A stretch of 64,000 nt of DNA, taken from assembly GCF_018812025.1 (NCBI RefSeq), contig NC_063045.1, positions 46,099,352 to 46,163,351 of the forward strand, in the 5' to 3' direction. Made by a program: the position numbers and the translations under genes. The DNA comes from Megalobrama amblycephala (taxonomy: Eukaryota; Chordata; Actinopteri; Cypriniformes; Xenocyprididae). The notes beneath the pieces are model-generated. The model searched no databases, was not told where the DNA came from, and was given only the letters and a program-made list of their open reading frames with translations. The first letter of the stretch is position 1. Each line of letters begins with the position of its first letter. This document shows positions 23,484 to 36,583 of this stretch, piece after piece.

Positions 23484-25794
23484 ATATTATAGGACTATTG
23501 TTTTGTTTTTGTGGCCCTCAACCATCTTTACCCACAAAAACATTGAAATGTTGCGTTATTGCCTTAGGACAGCACAATTTACCATGATGCAAGGCGCTCT
23601 GTTTTTTTAAAGTGGTTGAACCATGTAGCTACTGTTTTTTTTCTCTGTCCTTCAGGCCATGCCTGGCTCATCTGTCCCTTTTTGACTTGTGCTCCTACTT
23701 TTTTTCTCACTGGTAGGCCTCCCTGACAGCAACAAAGTGTCAGCCCAGATCCGGCCCTCATCTGATCCGCATGTTATTCACATGTACCAATTGTGGGCCG
23801 GGTCTGGGCCGCACTATGTTGCTGTCTGGCCTACTTGATCCAGCAACATGCAATAATAGATATGCTTTTAAAAGCTTTTTAAATTAGAAATCATATGCGT
23901 TTAAACAATATGGTTAATGATATTACTTTAAAAAAAAATGTGCAAAAATATTCCACACACTAAGAGATTTTGATTTAAAACAGAACTAAGTAACTTTTTT
24001 TACCTTCATAAATAATTTTCTAAGTCCTTACGATGGTTAATTGACTTGTAGTGGTGTGTTTGAGGCGAGCACTAACCCCATCTGGCACGTCTACGCCAGA
24101 ATACAGCACTTGCAAGTTGAGCTGCATCGACCCGACACAATCTCGCCTCATGTTCACGTTCACGCGAGAGTGACAAAATGCTTTACGGTAATTCAAAAAC
24201 AATGTACAGGGTCTTGGGCTACAGGGTGCAGCTGCTGGCATTCAGACCCGAGAGGAGAGTTTGAGCTCCAAACCTCAGGTTAGCAGCGTTGTGGAGGGTC
24301 CTGGTGCTTCAGTATCTCAGCAGGGGTGCCATTCATTTCATATTAACCTCTCTGATAGAATCAAGCAAGCAACCATCCAAAACATAAAGGGATATTTTTA
24401 TGGTTATTAATGCAATATGTAATTGTTGGCCTTCTCAACCCTGTGTAAATACATTCCTAATATAGTTTTGTAAAGCAGCTACCCTAATCTGGCAGGTGAA
24501 GGCTGTTAACAGGACAACCTGCCACTCTTTAGAGGTGTTTCAGAAGTTTCCCTTAGCTGCCAAAGTTGAGCTTTTACTGTTTTTGTTGGTTTATATTTCA
24601 CCACACTGTAACTGTAATGTGGAGCTTGCACGTATGACTTTTTGTTTAACGAGTGATTTACACATACAGTGATGTTGTAAACCTTGCCCACACACAAAGT
24701 GAATACCCACAATCATTACACACATAAAACAAGCTCCACAAAGAAAAGTGTTTCAAAACTTTAGTTTAGGCAAAAATATATGCAAATTAAAGGAAATCTG
24801 ATTATTGATAGCTGCATTTGCCTGTCTCAGACTATTTACTATTTGGTAACCTGAACTTAAGGGTCAATGATGAGATGCTTATTCTTTTATATCTTTTACT
24901 TTATTCAAAAACATAAATTCATACAGACAAAGACCTAAATAATGAACATGTTTTCAATTTCTGAATTAAAATTAAATTTGATGTATTTTTTATGTAAGAT
25001 ATAAATATATTCCTTTTTATGGTTTCTGTACACCCTTTTTTGTCATTGACTCTTAGACGAACCACTTGGTGGTGCTGTAACCTACATAGATGAGTGATTA
25101 CATGAGAATGTATGTTTTAAAAACTAGCCACAACCTCTTTGTAACCTTGCTCACCTTAAATGGCTGCATTCGTCTTGAGATGTGTGACATGTTTGTGAGT
25201 TTGGTAGTTTACAATTGGATGCACGTCATAACAGACGAAATCCGGCCAGTACAGCTGCCACACATCAGCATAGCACGATTTGTACTTCTCACACTGCCAA
25301 ATTTTCATGTCCCTCATCAAAACTCTAATAAGGTCACTAATGGGATCCTGATCAAGCTATTTTTTTAAACATAAAGTTGTTCATCCTCTGGCTCTGAATA
25401 CAATCTGGTTTTGACTAACTCTTTCATCACTGAACTCAGGAAAACAATTGTAAGTAAGGTCACGGAAGAGACTGGACAGCACACATGCCAGCATGAAAAG
25501 ATTTATTATTGACATCAGCTGATTATATTTTACAAACTGTTAAGCCAAGCATTATTTGAACCTTTTTTTAGTCTCTGTGTTTAAAATAATTCATGTCTTT
25601 GTTTATCTGCGAATAAACAGCTTATTATTTGTGCATGTGATTGGAAAACTCTGTTACATGCACAAAGCTTTTAATCAGTTTGACACAGGCACTGCATTTT
25701 ATCTGTCAAATTGCGATGCAATGAAGATATACACTTAAATTGATCAAAAGTGACAATAGACAATTGAAGACAATTATAATGTTACAAAAAACTC
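23484..25794. other. Gene-free intergenic DNA
   Basis: No host exon recognised. 24000-24300 is somewhat CpG-richer and resembles degraded DNA-transposon sequence, but no termini were found. Confidence 0.4.
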
Positions 25795-26107
25795 TTTCAA
25801 ATAAATGCTGTTTTTCTGAATTTTCTATTCATCAAAGAATCCTGAAAAAAATGTATGTACAGTATTATGATTTCCACAAAAAAAACAAAACCTTTTAAAC
25901 ATTGATAATAAGAACCATTATTAATAATTGAGTATCAATGATAATTGATGATAAAATCAGCATATTAGAATGATTTCTGAAGGATCATGTGACACTGAAG
26001 ACTGGAGTAATGAGTGCAGTAAATTTAGCTTTGCCATCACAGGAATAAATTACATTTATATTGAAATAGAAAACAGTTCTTTTGAATTCTAATAATATTT
26101 CACAATA
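25795..26107. repeat. Partial copy of the 9988-10914 foldback family
   Basis: Shares AATCCTGAAAAAAA, CAGCATATTAGAATGATTTC and GGATCATGTGACACTGAAGA with the intronic foldback. One arm is mostly present, the other is missing. Confidence 0.75.
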
Positions 26108-26606
26108 CTGACACAAAGTTCTGTCATGAAACTCTAGATGGGACAGGCTAATAGGTCCTTAACTCAACCTGCTTGCAATCATGTCATTCTCTATAGGGCA
26201 CAGCTGATTGGTTCCTGCTGTATCAGTAACCAATGAGCTCCCTGCTCAACCTTCAATTGCTTGATTAGCATTTGCCTTAGCAGTGCACTTTCAGAAACCC
26301 TCCACCTTCCACAGCTCCACCTGTATAGATCTGCTACGGGTAATTCATGTACACTATATTGTACAGCAGCATCATGTCTTACTTGCTCACAGCCGTGTGT
26401 TGTGTATGTATTGGCAGTAGCAAGTCCCATACTTGCTCTGAAGCAGTAGCAGCAATAACCAGCAGCAGCAGGGAGCAGCTCTATTCCGCCACCCATTACC
26501 GTGTCAAACACTCAAGAGAGTTGTCAAGACAGAACTGTTTTTACTTTTAAGAGATTTCTTTCAAAAACATTCTTATTTATTCCAAAGTTATATCCCGCAG
26601 TGTATA

Positions 26607-26676
26607 TGTTCCTAGGAATTGAACCCATGACCTTGGAGTTACTAACGCCATGTTCTACCAGCTGAGCTACAGCAGC
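26607..26676 (-). repeat. tRNA-derived SINE head / tRNA pseudogene
   Basis: On the minus strand, GCTGCTGTAGCTCAGCTGGT begins a tRNA-like sequence. The A box TAGCTCAGCTGG lies at 26669-26658 and the B box GGTTCAATTCC at 26625-26615. The anticodon arm is nearly pairable (anticodon position AGT), but the D and T stems contain mismatches and the 3' acceptor strand does not pair. It is therefore a tRNA-derived SINE promoter, not a working tRNA. The A/T-rich tail to about 26560 contains AATAAA. Confidence 0.65.
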
Positions 26677-26679
26677 AAA

Positions 26680-27325
26680 AAGACACATCATACCTTGTGT
26701 ATGTACTTGATCTCCCCTCAGTGTGGTTCTTGTTACTTGGGTCCGGACCAAAGCACAGATGACTGATTCCTGGATGCCGAGCACTACGGCAGCCTGTGGG
26801 ATCAGCTCTGGAATGCTGCCATCACTTGTGAAGAATCCAGAGTCATGTTTATGAGATTAAGTACCAAACTGCACTCCCGGCTCAACGGATGACCCCAACA
26901 TCCCACCTCAACATCTTTCATAAGGAACCAGATGCCATTTCGAAAGGCTGTGCGTGTATGAACACAGACATATGTATGTTCATATGTGTATTTGCACAAA
27001 GAAGCACAACTAGAAGCAGCTGCTGAATCCCCTTGCTCTCGGCCCACAGCTCTCGTCCCAAATCACCCTCCAGAGAGCACAGAGACATGGTACATCAGAG
27101 GCTGCTGACTGATCCAAACCAGCTCCCACGAGACGCACAGCACCAGTTTGTCTTCGTTTGTCAGAGCCAGCCGTTGTTCAAACTCCTCTGGCCAAAGTTC
27201 AATCAAAACGTTCTGAGCAAAATATGCTGTATTATGTAAATTAATTAGGGAATGTAATTAAGGAATACAAATTTAAGGAATTTTGTTAATTGTAATAAAG
27301 CTGAAATAAAATATAGATGAAAAAC
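26680..27325. other. Intergenic, nothing recognised
   Basis: Less AT-rich than its neighbours, with short open frames on both strands, none resembling a known protein. Confidence 0.35.
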
Positions 27326-28275
27326 TTAAAGGTGCCCTAGAACCCCTTTTCAAAAGATGTAATATAAGTCTAAGGTGTCCCCTGAACGTGTCTGTGAAGT
27401 TTCAGCTCAAAATACCCCATAGATTTTTTTAAAATTAATTTTTTTAACTGCCTATTTTGAGCCATTATTACATATGCACCGATTAAGCGTGTGCGGCCCC
27501 TTTAAATCTCCCGCTCCCTGTCCCCGCGAGCTCTCAACTGCCTTAAACAGCAAACACAAAGTTCACACAGCTAATATAACCCTCAAAATGGATCTTTACA
27601 AAGTGTCCATGCATACATCGATTCCTGTGAGTATAGTATTTATTTGGATGTTTGCATTTGATTCTGAATGAGTTTAAGGCTGTGCTCCGTGGCTAACGGG
27701 CTAATGCTACACTGTTGGAGAGATTTATAAAGAATGAAGTTGTGTTTATGCATTATACAGACTGCAAGTGTTTAAAAATGAGAATAGCGATGGCTCTCTT
27801 GTCTCCGTGAATACAGTAATAAACGATGGTAACTTTAACCACATTTAACAGTACATTAGCAACATGATAACGAAACATTTAGAAAGACAATTTACAAATA
27901 TCACTAAAAATATCATGTAATCATGGATCATGTTATTATTGCTCCATCTGCCGTTTTTCGCTATTGTTCTTGCTTGCTTAACTAGTCTGATGATTCAGCT
28001 GTACACATCCAGACGTTTTGCCCTTGTCTAATGGCTTGAACATGTGCTGGCATATGCAAATATTGGGGGCGTACATATTAATGAACTGTTACGTAACAGT
28101 CGGTGTTATGTTGAGATTCGCCTGTTTTCCGGAGGTCTTTTAAACAAATGAGATTTATATAAGAAGGAGGAAACAATGGTGTTTGAGACTCACTGTATGT
28201 CATTTCCATGTACTGAACTCTTGTTATTTAACTATGCCAAGATAAATTAAATTTTTCATTCGATGGCACCTTTAA
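27326..28275. mobile_element. TTAA-flanked MITE, family C copy 1
   Basis: 950 bp. Starts TTAAAGGTGCCCTAGAACCC and ends GGCACCTTTAA. It is closely similar over its length to 47937-48887 (951 bp). No transposase frame. Confidence 0.85.
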
Positions 28276-28383
28276 ACTTAAAAACCTTAAAGGATAATTA
28301 GAGACGTTGATAATTAGAAATAAGTTGAAGTACTAAAATTACCAAAACTATAAAGCTAAATAGAAATATATTTATTTCATGCT

Positions 28384-29306
28384 TTCATGACGTCTCGACT
28401 AGATTACTGTAATGCATTATAAGCTGGTTGTCCTGCTTCCTCAATAAATAAGCTACAATTAGTACAAAATGCAGCTTCTAGAGTTCTTACCAGGTCAAGA
28501 AAATATGATCATATATCACCAATTATATCATCTCTACACTGGTTACCCATTAAGTTCCATATCGATTATAAAGTATTGCTAATGACCTATAAGGCTCTAA
28601 ATGGTTTAGCTCCTGTGTACTTAACCGATCTTCTATCGCCCTACAATCCTTCATGCTCTTTAAGATCACAAAACTCTGGATTTCTGGTTGTACCTAGGAT
28701 ATCTAAGTCCACTAAAGGAGGGAGAGCGTTTTCACATTTGGCTCCGAAACTCTGGAATAGCCTTCCTGATAATGCTTGGGGCTCAGACTCACTCACCCAG
28801 TTTAAATCTAGATTGAAGACGCATCTCTTTAGCCAAGCATTCACATAATGCATCTCATATCGGATCAATTGCACATGACTATCTTTGCTTAATGTTATAA
28901 ACAGCAGCTACGCTAATTATTCTCCATTTGCTTTTCTGTTTTACCTCGGGACATCAGCTTCAGTTTGGATCCAGCCTCTTAAGAAGACCTCAGATGACCA
29001 ACACCTATGAAGAGACGGCGCCAACTCCTGCGAGGACTTCAGAAGACGCAATCATCTGGATCAACATGCACATTGCCCAATTTCTATATATCCTAATTAT
29101 TGTTAATGCAATTCATTTTTCCAGGAGCTCATTGCTTCTACCTTCAGTTAAACTTCTAACAGTGATTGTAAATTAATTGCCTAAATTATTACATTATTTG
29201 CTAACTGCATTCTTTAAATTGTAATGTTGACATGCATTCTCTGTAAAGCTGCTTTGAAATGATATGTATCGTGAAAAGCGCTATACAAATAAATGTAGAA
29301 TTGAAT
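28384..29306 (+). pseudogene. 3' end of an L2/CR1-type LINE (5'-truncated)
   Basis: The plus strand encodes the C-terminal end of an L2-type reverse transcriptase ORF: SRLDYCNAL, then LQLVQNAASRVLT, HISPIISSLHWLPI, YKALNGLAPVYLTDLL and AFSHLAPKLWNSLP, with a stop after SQAFT (28846-28848). An in-frame TAA follows CNAL near 28421. The untranslated 3' end runs to about 29306 (CGCTATACAAATAAATG). The rest of the LINE is missing, as usual for 5'-truncated insertions. Confidence 0.8.
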
Positions 29307-31592
29307 ATTTAAAAAATAATAATAATAAAAGTGACAAAAGCACAACAAAATTACTAAATTTAAAAATATATAAATAAAATCTAATTGAAAATATTAATAA
29401 ATACTATAATAGTATAAATAATACTGAAACAACACTAATGCTTGAATTTGACAGTCTGTGCATTAGTGGTGGGGATTTTTCAGTGACTCTTTCTGCAAGT
29501 TACATCATTATGCTATGAGGAGGCGGCAAGATTGTCTTTATGAGTGAATCATCAGTTCATGTCTTTTTGAGTGACTCATTGAATCATTTACTCAACCAAT
29601 TTGTTCAAACACACTAATTCACTGAGGAACTATTTTCACTGGTGGAACAAATATAGACTGGCAATATTGTGTCTGAAATGTAACTTGTTTTTTATATGTG
29701 AATTTATATAGATACACATTTATTTGGTTGGAAATTTCATTTACAGCACCTACTAGGCAATTGCACAATAGCACCTTCCCACAATTTCCTAAATGATTTT
29801 AACTGTGTCAAGGATGGCTTGAGAAGCTTTCACTTTCACCCATTTAACAGTAACAGTACATGGTCGCCTAACTGCTGCCAAAAGGCCACAATGAATTGCC
29901 AAGGCATCTAAACCGCAAAGTTAAACGAGTAACAGGGCTGTTGTATTTTAGAAGCACTGAACTCTTGCTCGTTCCAAACACCATGAGGTAAAAGTCTCTA
30001 TGTGGCTTTGCCCTCCACAGTTTGGAGTTTTTCTCTGTGAGCATAGCAGGAGAGAGTATTTACGCATATGTGTGTGCATCTGTGTTTGTGGGAGATTACT
30101 CTGTGACAAAGTGTTCACACGCAACTCAGCAGCCAGCTGCAGAAATTCTGCTTGTTTTCTCCACAGAGCTGTCTCTGACCAAGGAATCTAAATGTTCCCC
30201 TTAAATCACCTTTAACCATATATGAGGACCAAAATTTAGACCCAAAATGACTTAACTGTTCTAAGCCTTTATCATGAGAAATCTGTAATTCATTTGGTTC
30301 AGTACACACAAAATTAAGAAAGAATTCACCTGTTAGACATTATTTGATTATACTAAGTGGGCGAGAGAGAAGGAAAGAGCAAATTTACAGCTGTGAATAC
30401 AGGTGTGTCCTCCTGTGAGATCCATCAATAAATTGTCACAAGACACTCAAGTGTGAAAAGCAAGAGTGAAAGCAAGATTGGTGTGTTCATGTCAGGATAT
30501 CTCTTGACACCACTTTATCATTTCACATTCAATCAAAACTATAGAGCTGAAACCAAACGGGAATCAAATCTGTTTGCTTGAGGCAGCGTAGTCGATTCAA
30601 AACAAGAAATTTTGATAGGTAATGTCATTCTTGCTGTATTTGCTGAATTCTCACCCTCTTCTGTCAGAATTTGTCACACTATAAGCGCTTATAATTAAAT
30701 CTTGCTTCAATGCTTGCATGCTTAAACATCATAGCGTGCTAGATGAACGCGACTCCTTCATTTTGTTTTATTTTAAATGAATCAATGTGATTCACCAAGT
30801 ATAAATAGTTCATGTTCAGGCCTGTGGCCATAATAATCTAAATTTAATTGTTTGTGTACTAATATTCAAAATCTGCTAATGTTTATCATTCCAAAACAAA
30901 AAGGCATGCACTCCTTGTGATGTTGTGTTTACCATAGCATTGTCTCCAGCATGGCTCCATGTAAACCGTGTGTATCTGCCAGGCGGTCACCTCCTGGAGT
31001 TCAGTCCTGTAATGCGCAGAGAGAAAGATGGATGGTCTTCCTCAACAAAGTCATTAAGAGGGTGAGCAAACATTCCCTTAGCCCCTCTTAAAACGACAAG
31101 CCTCTTTCTCTAAATAAAACACGTAGCCACACAAAAACAAATAACTTTTCCAGAACACTCCTCTCCGATGTCATCTGATCCAGAACTGCTTTCTGAAAGA
31201 TGTACTGATAAATAAATGCAAGGGGGTGACCTTTGACCCATGAGGGGGTCTTATAGGTACAGGCCAGGGGGCCTCAGTGGTTAGGGAATTGAAGGGAGGC
31301 ACTGCTTGAAGTCAGTCTCTTATAACGTGTGAACACCTGTGTGAATAATGGTTCGCTTCTTTGGTTAGTTGTACCCACAGCTATTCGGCTAAACTCAGAG
31401 TATATAAATCATCTAGATTTAGCATACACTTCTCTTCCAGACTGCCCATTGCCTAAACCCACCTGTGCTCTTGCTTTATAGACAATGATGAAAAGAGCAA
31501 GTCTGGTGAAACCAGCCACTAAGTTTAGTTTTATAGGCCACATGTTTGTAGTGAGATCATTTATAATAGGCCTTCTGTTTATTTGGGTTTAC
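29307..31592. other. Intergenic, one exon-like island
   Basis: No recognised gene. Near 30932-31060 a CTCCAG acceptor-like site, an open stretch from ATGGCTCCATG and an AAGAGG|GTGAGC donor-like site occur together. The peptide is not recognised. Confidence 0.35.
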
Positions 31593-31594
31593 TA

Positions 31595-33198
31595 CAGGTG
31601 CTGGTCATATAATTAGAATATCATCAAAAAGTTGATTTATTTCACGAATTCCATTCAAAAATTTAAATTTTTATATTATATTCATTCATTACACACAGAC
31701 TGATATATTTCAAATGTTTATTTCTTTTAATTTTGATGATTATAACTGACAACTAAGGAAAATCCCAGATTCAGTATCTCAGAAAATCAGAATATTACTT
31801 AAGACCAATACAAAGAAAGGATTTTTAGAAATTTTGGCCAACTGAAAAGTATGAACATGAAAAGTATGAGCATGTACAGCACTCAATACTTAGTTGGGGC
31901 ACCTTTTGCCTGAATTACTGCAGCAATACGGCGTGACATTGAGTCGATCAGTCTGTGGCACTGCTCAGGTGTTATGAGAGCCCAGGTTGCTCTGATAGTG
32001 GCCTTCAGCTCTTCTGCATTGTTGAGGCTGGCATATCGCATCTTCCTCTTCACAATACCCCATAGATTTTCTATGGGGTTAAGGTCAGGAGAGTTTGCTG
32101 GCCAATTAAGAACAGGGATACCATGGTCCTTAAACCACATACTGGTAGCTTTGGCACTGTGTGCAGGTGCCAAGTCCTGTTGGAAAATGAAATCTGCATC
32201 TCCATAAAGTTGGTCAGCAGCAGGAAGCATGAAGTGCTCTAAAACTTCCTGGTATATGGCTGCGTTGACCTTGGACCTCAGAAAACACAGTGGACCAACA
32301 CCAGCAGATGACATGGCACCCCAAACCATCACTGACTGTGGAAACTTTACACTGGACCTCAAGCAACATGGATTGTGTGCCTCTCCTCTCTTCCTCCAGA
32401 CTCTGGGACCCTGATTTCCAAAGGAAATGCAAAATTTACTTTCATCAGAGAACATAACTTTGGACCACTCAGCAGCAGTCCAGTCCTTTTTGTCTGTAGC
32501 CGCTTCTGACGCTGTTTGTTGTTCAAGAGTGGCTTGACACAAGGAATGCAACAGCTGAAACCCATGTCTTGCATACGTCTGTGTGTAGTGGTTCTTGAAG
32601 CACTGACTCCAGCTGCAGCCCACTCTTTGTGAATCTCCCCCACATTTTTGAATGGGTTTTGTTTCACAATCCTCTCCAGGGTGCGGTTATCCCTATTGCT
32701 TGTACACTTTTTTTTCTACCACATCTTTTCCTTCCCTTCGCCTCTCTATTAATGTGCTTGGACACAGAGCACTGTGAACAGCCAGCCTCTTTAGCAATGA
32801 CCTTTTGTGTCTTGCCCTCCTTGTGCAAGGTATCAATGGTTGTCTTTTGGACAACTGTCAAGTCAGCAGTCTTCCCCATGATTGTGTAGCCTACAGAACT
32901 AGACTGAGAGACCATTTAAGGGCCTTTGCAGGTGTTTTGAGTTAATTAGCTGATTAGAGTGTGGCACCAGGTGTCTTCAATATTGAACCTTTTCACAATA
33001 TTCTAATTTTCTGAGATACTGAATTTGGGATTTTCCTTAGTTGTCAGTTATAATCATCAAAATTAAAAGAAATAAACATTTGAAATATATCAGTCTGTGT
33101 GTAATGAATGAATATAATATACAAGTTTCACTTTTTGAATGGAATTAGTGAAATAAATCAACTTTTTGATGATATTCTAATTATATGACCAGCACCTG
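31595..33198 (-). mobile_element. Tc1/mariner transposon with 202-bp inverted repeats
   Basis: 1,604 bp flanked by TA (31593-31594 and 33199-33200). The terminal inverted repeats 31595-31796 and 32997-33198 begin CAGGTGCTGGTCATATAATT and differ at only about seven of 202 positions. They enclose a transposase gene on the minus strand. Confidence 0.93.
31883..32915 (-). pseudogene. Tc1-like transposase, two frameshifts
   Basis: N-terminal part 32915-32664: paired-type HTH, VIAKEAGCSQCSVSKHINR. Middle part 32667-32359: NPFKNVGEIHKEWAAAGVSA. C-terminal part 32623-31883, with the DDE triad contexts MFSDESKFCI, QQDLAPAHSA and SPDLNPIENLW. The three parts lie in three different frames. The first shift falls at an 8-A run (T-run near 32707-32714), the second near 32500. 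Stop at 31885-31883. Length without shifts is close to the usual 340 residues. The normally conserved N of QDNAPAH is L here. Confidence 0.88.
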
Positions 33199-33299
33199 TA
33201 TATATCTAAAAGGACTTTAGAAATGCTTCCCGCATCTTCAGATATATTTACCTGGTCTGTTTTTTTTTTTTTTTGCATTAGCTTTCTTAAGTGAATACT

Positions 33300-33449
<150 letters not shown>

Positions 33450-33599
33450 TTTGTCTACAGCAAATATAGCTTGGTTGCATAGCAATGTTAGTTGCAATAT
33501 TGAGAAAACACTTCAAAGTGAAATGATTTCTGTAAATTCAGTGCTGGTCTGTGTGTAGTTCCACAAAAGACCTGAACATATACAAGCAGTAGGGTTTTT

Positions 33600-34550
33600 T
33601 TAAAGGAACATTTAAATGATAAAAAAGAAATGGTAAGGAGAATCAATGAATTATGAATAATTTACTGACACTGTGAGAATAACATGTTATCATGTAATCA
33701 ATAATAAAGTAATGTAGTCTGATTACAAGTATTTTAAAATGTATAATCTAAATTACAAGTACTTAATTTTTGGAATCTAATTACGAAACTAAATTAAATG
33801 TAACGAGGGCATTCAGGCAGGCAAAGGAGCAGGGTGGGAAGTGGAGCCACGTGCAGCTGGATTTATTAAAAGAGTCCACAAGGTCAGAGAACACAAGGTA
33901 GCTTGAGTAAACAATGGTACAGGAGGAAAACGTGATATAATCCAGGATATGTACATACAATGACTGACAAACAAACTAGTGACAAGAAGGGCTATAACTG
34001 CTGAGCAGAACCAATGAAATACTATGGAAACTGACAAGATGGGTGTGGTCAAATGAGTGTCCATGACAACAAACAAGGGAACAGAGCAGCAGGGAAACAT
34101 GAGGTGAACAAAGGAACAATGGAAAGACAAAATTTCAAAATAAGAGTCCATGACAACAGACACAGGAAACACAAGCAGGGATCGTGACAGCAATGAATTA
34201 TGTTATAAATCATAAAAATAATTATAAATTTTGTAATAAATTCAGATCTACACTTTTAATTATTTTTAATGATTTAGCCCAGATAATTAAAGGCATTTTA
34301 CTTTCATCACATGAGTGCCTTGGAGTATTTCGAGTAACATGTGATGTTTACCTCCAGTTTATCCAATGAGCACCAGTGACCATGTAAAGATACCCGTGTA
34401 GAACTCTCTGCTTTTGTTCTTTTGTAGTAGTCTGATTATATTACCTTAAATGTTTAATGTAACGCATTACGTCATTAACTACAATTTTTGTCATTTAATT
34501 TGGAATCAGTAACTGACTATGTTGTAAGTATTCTATCCAACACTGTTATA
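33600..34550. mobile_element. Degraded hAT-like element surrounding the solo LTR
   Basis: The right end reads ...TTCTATCCAACACTGTTA, which resembles CAGTGTTGG hAT ends. The interior has repeated AGTAATGTAGTCTGATTAC and TAACGCATTACG motifs on both sides of the LTR. The left end is not resolved. Confidence 0.4.
33799..34189 (-). mobile_element. Probable Gypsy-type solo LTR
   Basis: Read on the minus strand it starts TGTCACGATCCCTGCTTG and ends GCCCTCGTTACA, with TGT...ACA ends. An AATAAA lies near 33868 in promoter-to-polyA order. It interrupts an older element whose sequence (GATTACAAGT / GTAACGCATTACGT) lies on both sides. No clean target duplication was found. Confidence 0.5.
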
Positions 34551-34559
34551 TTCAGCATA

Positions 34560-35960
34560 CTAAGAAATAAAATAAACAATAACTGAAATAAAATAAAATA
34601 TATTTTAAAAATTATTTTATTTCAGCTATTTGGCAAGCAACATTTTTCATTTTCATTTAGTATAACTTAATATACTAAAATAACTAAAACTTAAATAATA
34701 TATTTTAACTTATATTATATATAAACTATATGAATATTCTTTAAAAAAAAAAAAAAAAAGGCACTGGTTATAACCAACAATATTCCCCTACATGTTTCCC
34801 AAATAGCCTTACAATGTTGTCTGACAAAAAAAAAAAAAAAAAAAAAAAAATCATGCTGAATAACATTACTCACTTGCTGGCTCCCTGCATGCATTGCAGC
34901 ATGAATAAATTATGCATTTAGTGTTTTATTCTCATTGTTTTGCTAACTATCGATGTTGACATTTGTTGTGTGGTGATCATTTTGCTTAATGATGTTGACT
35001 GAAATTCATGAGTATTTGCACTGGCATACTCATGAATTTTAAAAGTTTAAGTGAAGTCTGTGTGCATCTATATAAAATGATACTGCTCTTAATGTTTTTG
35101 CTTTACAAGTTTCTCTTCTTTAGGGGCAAGTTTTCATATAAAAGACATATAATGTAAAACCCAATCAAATGGTGAGAAGTGTAATGTTTGTGATAGCTAA
35201 TTGATTTGCTTAACAATAAATCTTAAAAAAAGACAATCTAAAATGAACATCTAAAACAAGAATAATATATTTAAAAAAAAATAATTAATAATCATTAATT
35301 CAGAACAATAATTACCTTTGACAAAAATTTTATTAGCTGAACATCATATGTAGCATTTAATGGATGAACAAATCCACAGACTAAACAGGATATTAAAGGT
35401 AATTATTATATGGGCATGAAATTTCAATGCATCATGTTGCCAGATTTATTCAACAATGCCTTTTTATGAGATTATATTCAGATCTGAAGTTAATTACACT
35501 AATGGAGAGAGAGCACAGTGTTTGAGTCTCCACACACATGTCAAGCACATGCAGAAATAGCTGTAATGTGTGAGCTGTGACCAATCCCAAACAATAAACC
35601 ACCAGAACGTTCTAGCGTTCAGCTTTCATAAACCGTCAAGACACAGTCTCTCATTATGCTGCACTCCACATGAGGAATCCATCCTGAGAAAACCCAGCTC
35701 AGCTCATATCTTGAGCGAATGTGTCAGCAAAGCTGTAATCACAATGGTGATGCCCTTATAAGGGTACTGAGTGTGTTTGTCTCCCCAACCCAGCATCCAT
35801 GTTCTTACTGCATTCCATCACTTTCTCTCCTCTTCTGCCAGCTAATAATACTGCCTTAAAGAAGGGATATACACAGGCTAAGAGAAGAGAGAGTGGGAGA
35901 AACAGACTTCTGAGTATCACAGCCAGTATTAATGCATTTATAAATTAAAAATTTATGGAC
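34560..35960. other. AT-rich intergenic DNA
   Basis: A-runs at 34742-34759 and 34826-34850. Nothing coding recognised. Confidence 0.45.
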
Positions 35961-36583
35961 CCATTGTCTGACCTTACGCTGGTGCAGTGGGTCCTGGATT
36001 CCTCCTGGTGCACGACAATGCCCGGCCTCATGTGATGAGAGTATCCAGGCAGTTCCTGGAGGATGAAGGAATTGATACCATTTAATGGCCCCCGCCTGAC
36101 CGAAATCCAATAGAACACCGTTATGTTTCCGTCCATCCGACACCGCCAGGTTGCACCCCAGACTGTCCAGGAGCTCAGTAATGCCCTGGTCCAGATCTGG
36201 GAGGAAATACCCCAGGACACCATCCATCATCTCATTAGGAGAATGCCCCATGCCTACAAGCACGTGGGAGCAAAGGTTGGTAGTAACAAAGTACATTTAC
36301 TTTGCTACATTTACTTGAGTATTTTTTTTTTTTTTTGAAATTTGTACTTTTTAGAGTAGATTTAAATGTGGGTACTTTTACTTTAACTTGAGTACATTTC
36401 TAATGAAAAATCTGTACTTTTACTTCACTACGCTGGGCAACGTTCCTCTCGTTACTTTATTTAAATGCAATACTGTAACGTTACATGTAAATGCGTAGTC
36501 TAGGCGCAAGTCTCTTTTTTTCATGAACGATGTCCCACTCACAAATGAATCACTCTTTTGAGTCGATTCTGTTTAAAGACTTG

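Noticed and set aside
26191..26511. 106-residue minus-strand frame
   Set aside because: No domain, no splice context and no codon bias. It overlaps shorter frames on the other strand.
26607..26676. Functional tRNA gene on the minus strand
   Set aside because: A and B boxes are present, but the D and T stems have mismatches and the acceptor stem does not pair. The tail is A/T-rich as in SINEs.
33813..34193. 126-residue hydrophobic minus-strand frame
   Set aside because: It coincides with the probable solo LTR and resembles no protein family.
35856..36296. 146-residue minus-strand frame
   Set aside because: It is antisense to the plus-strand Tc1 transposase remnant.
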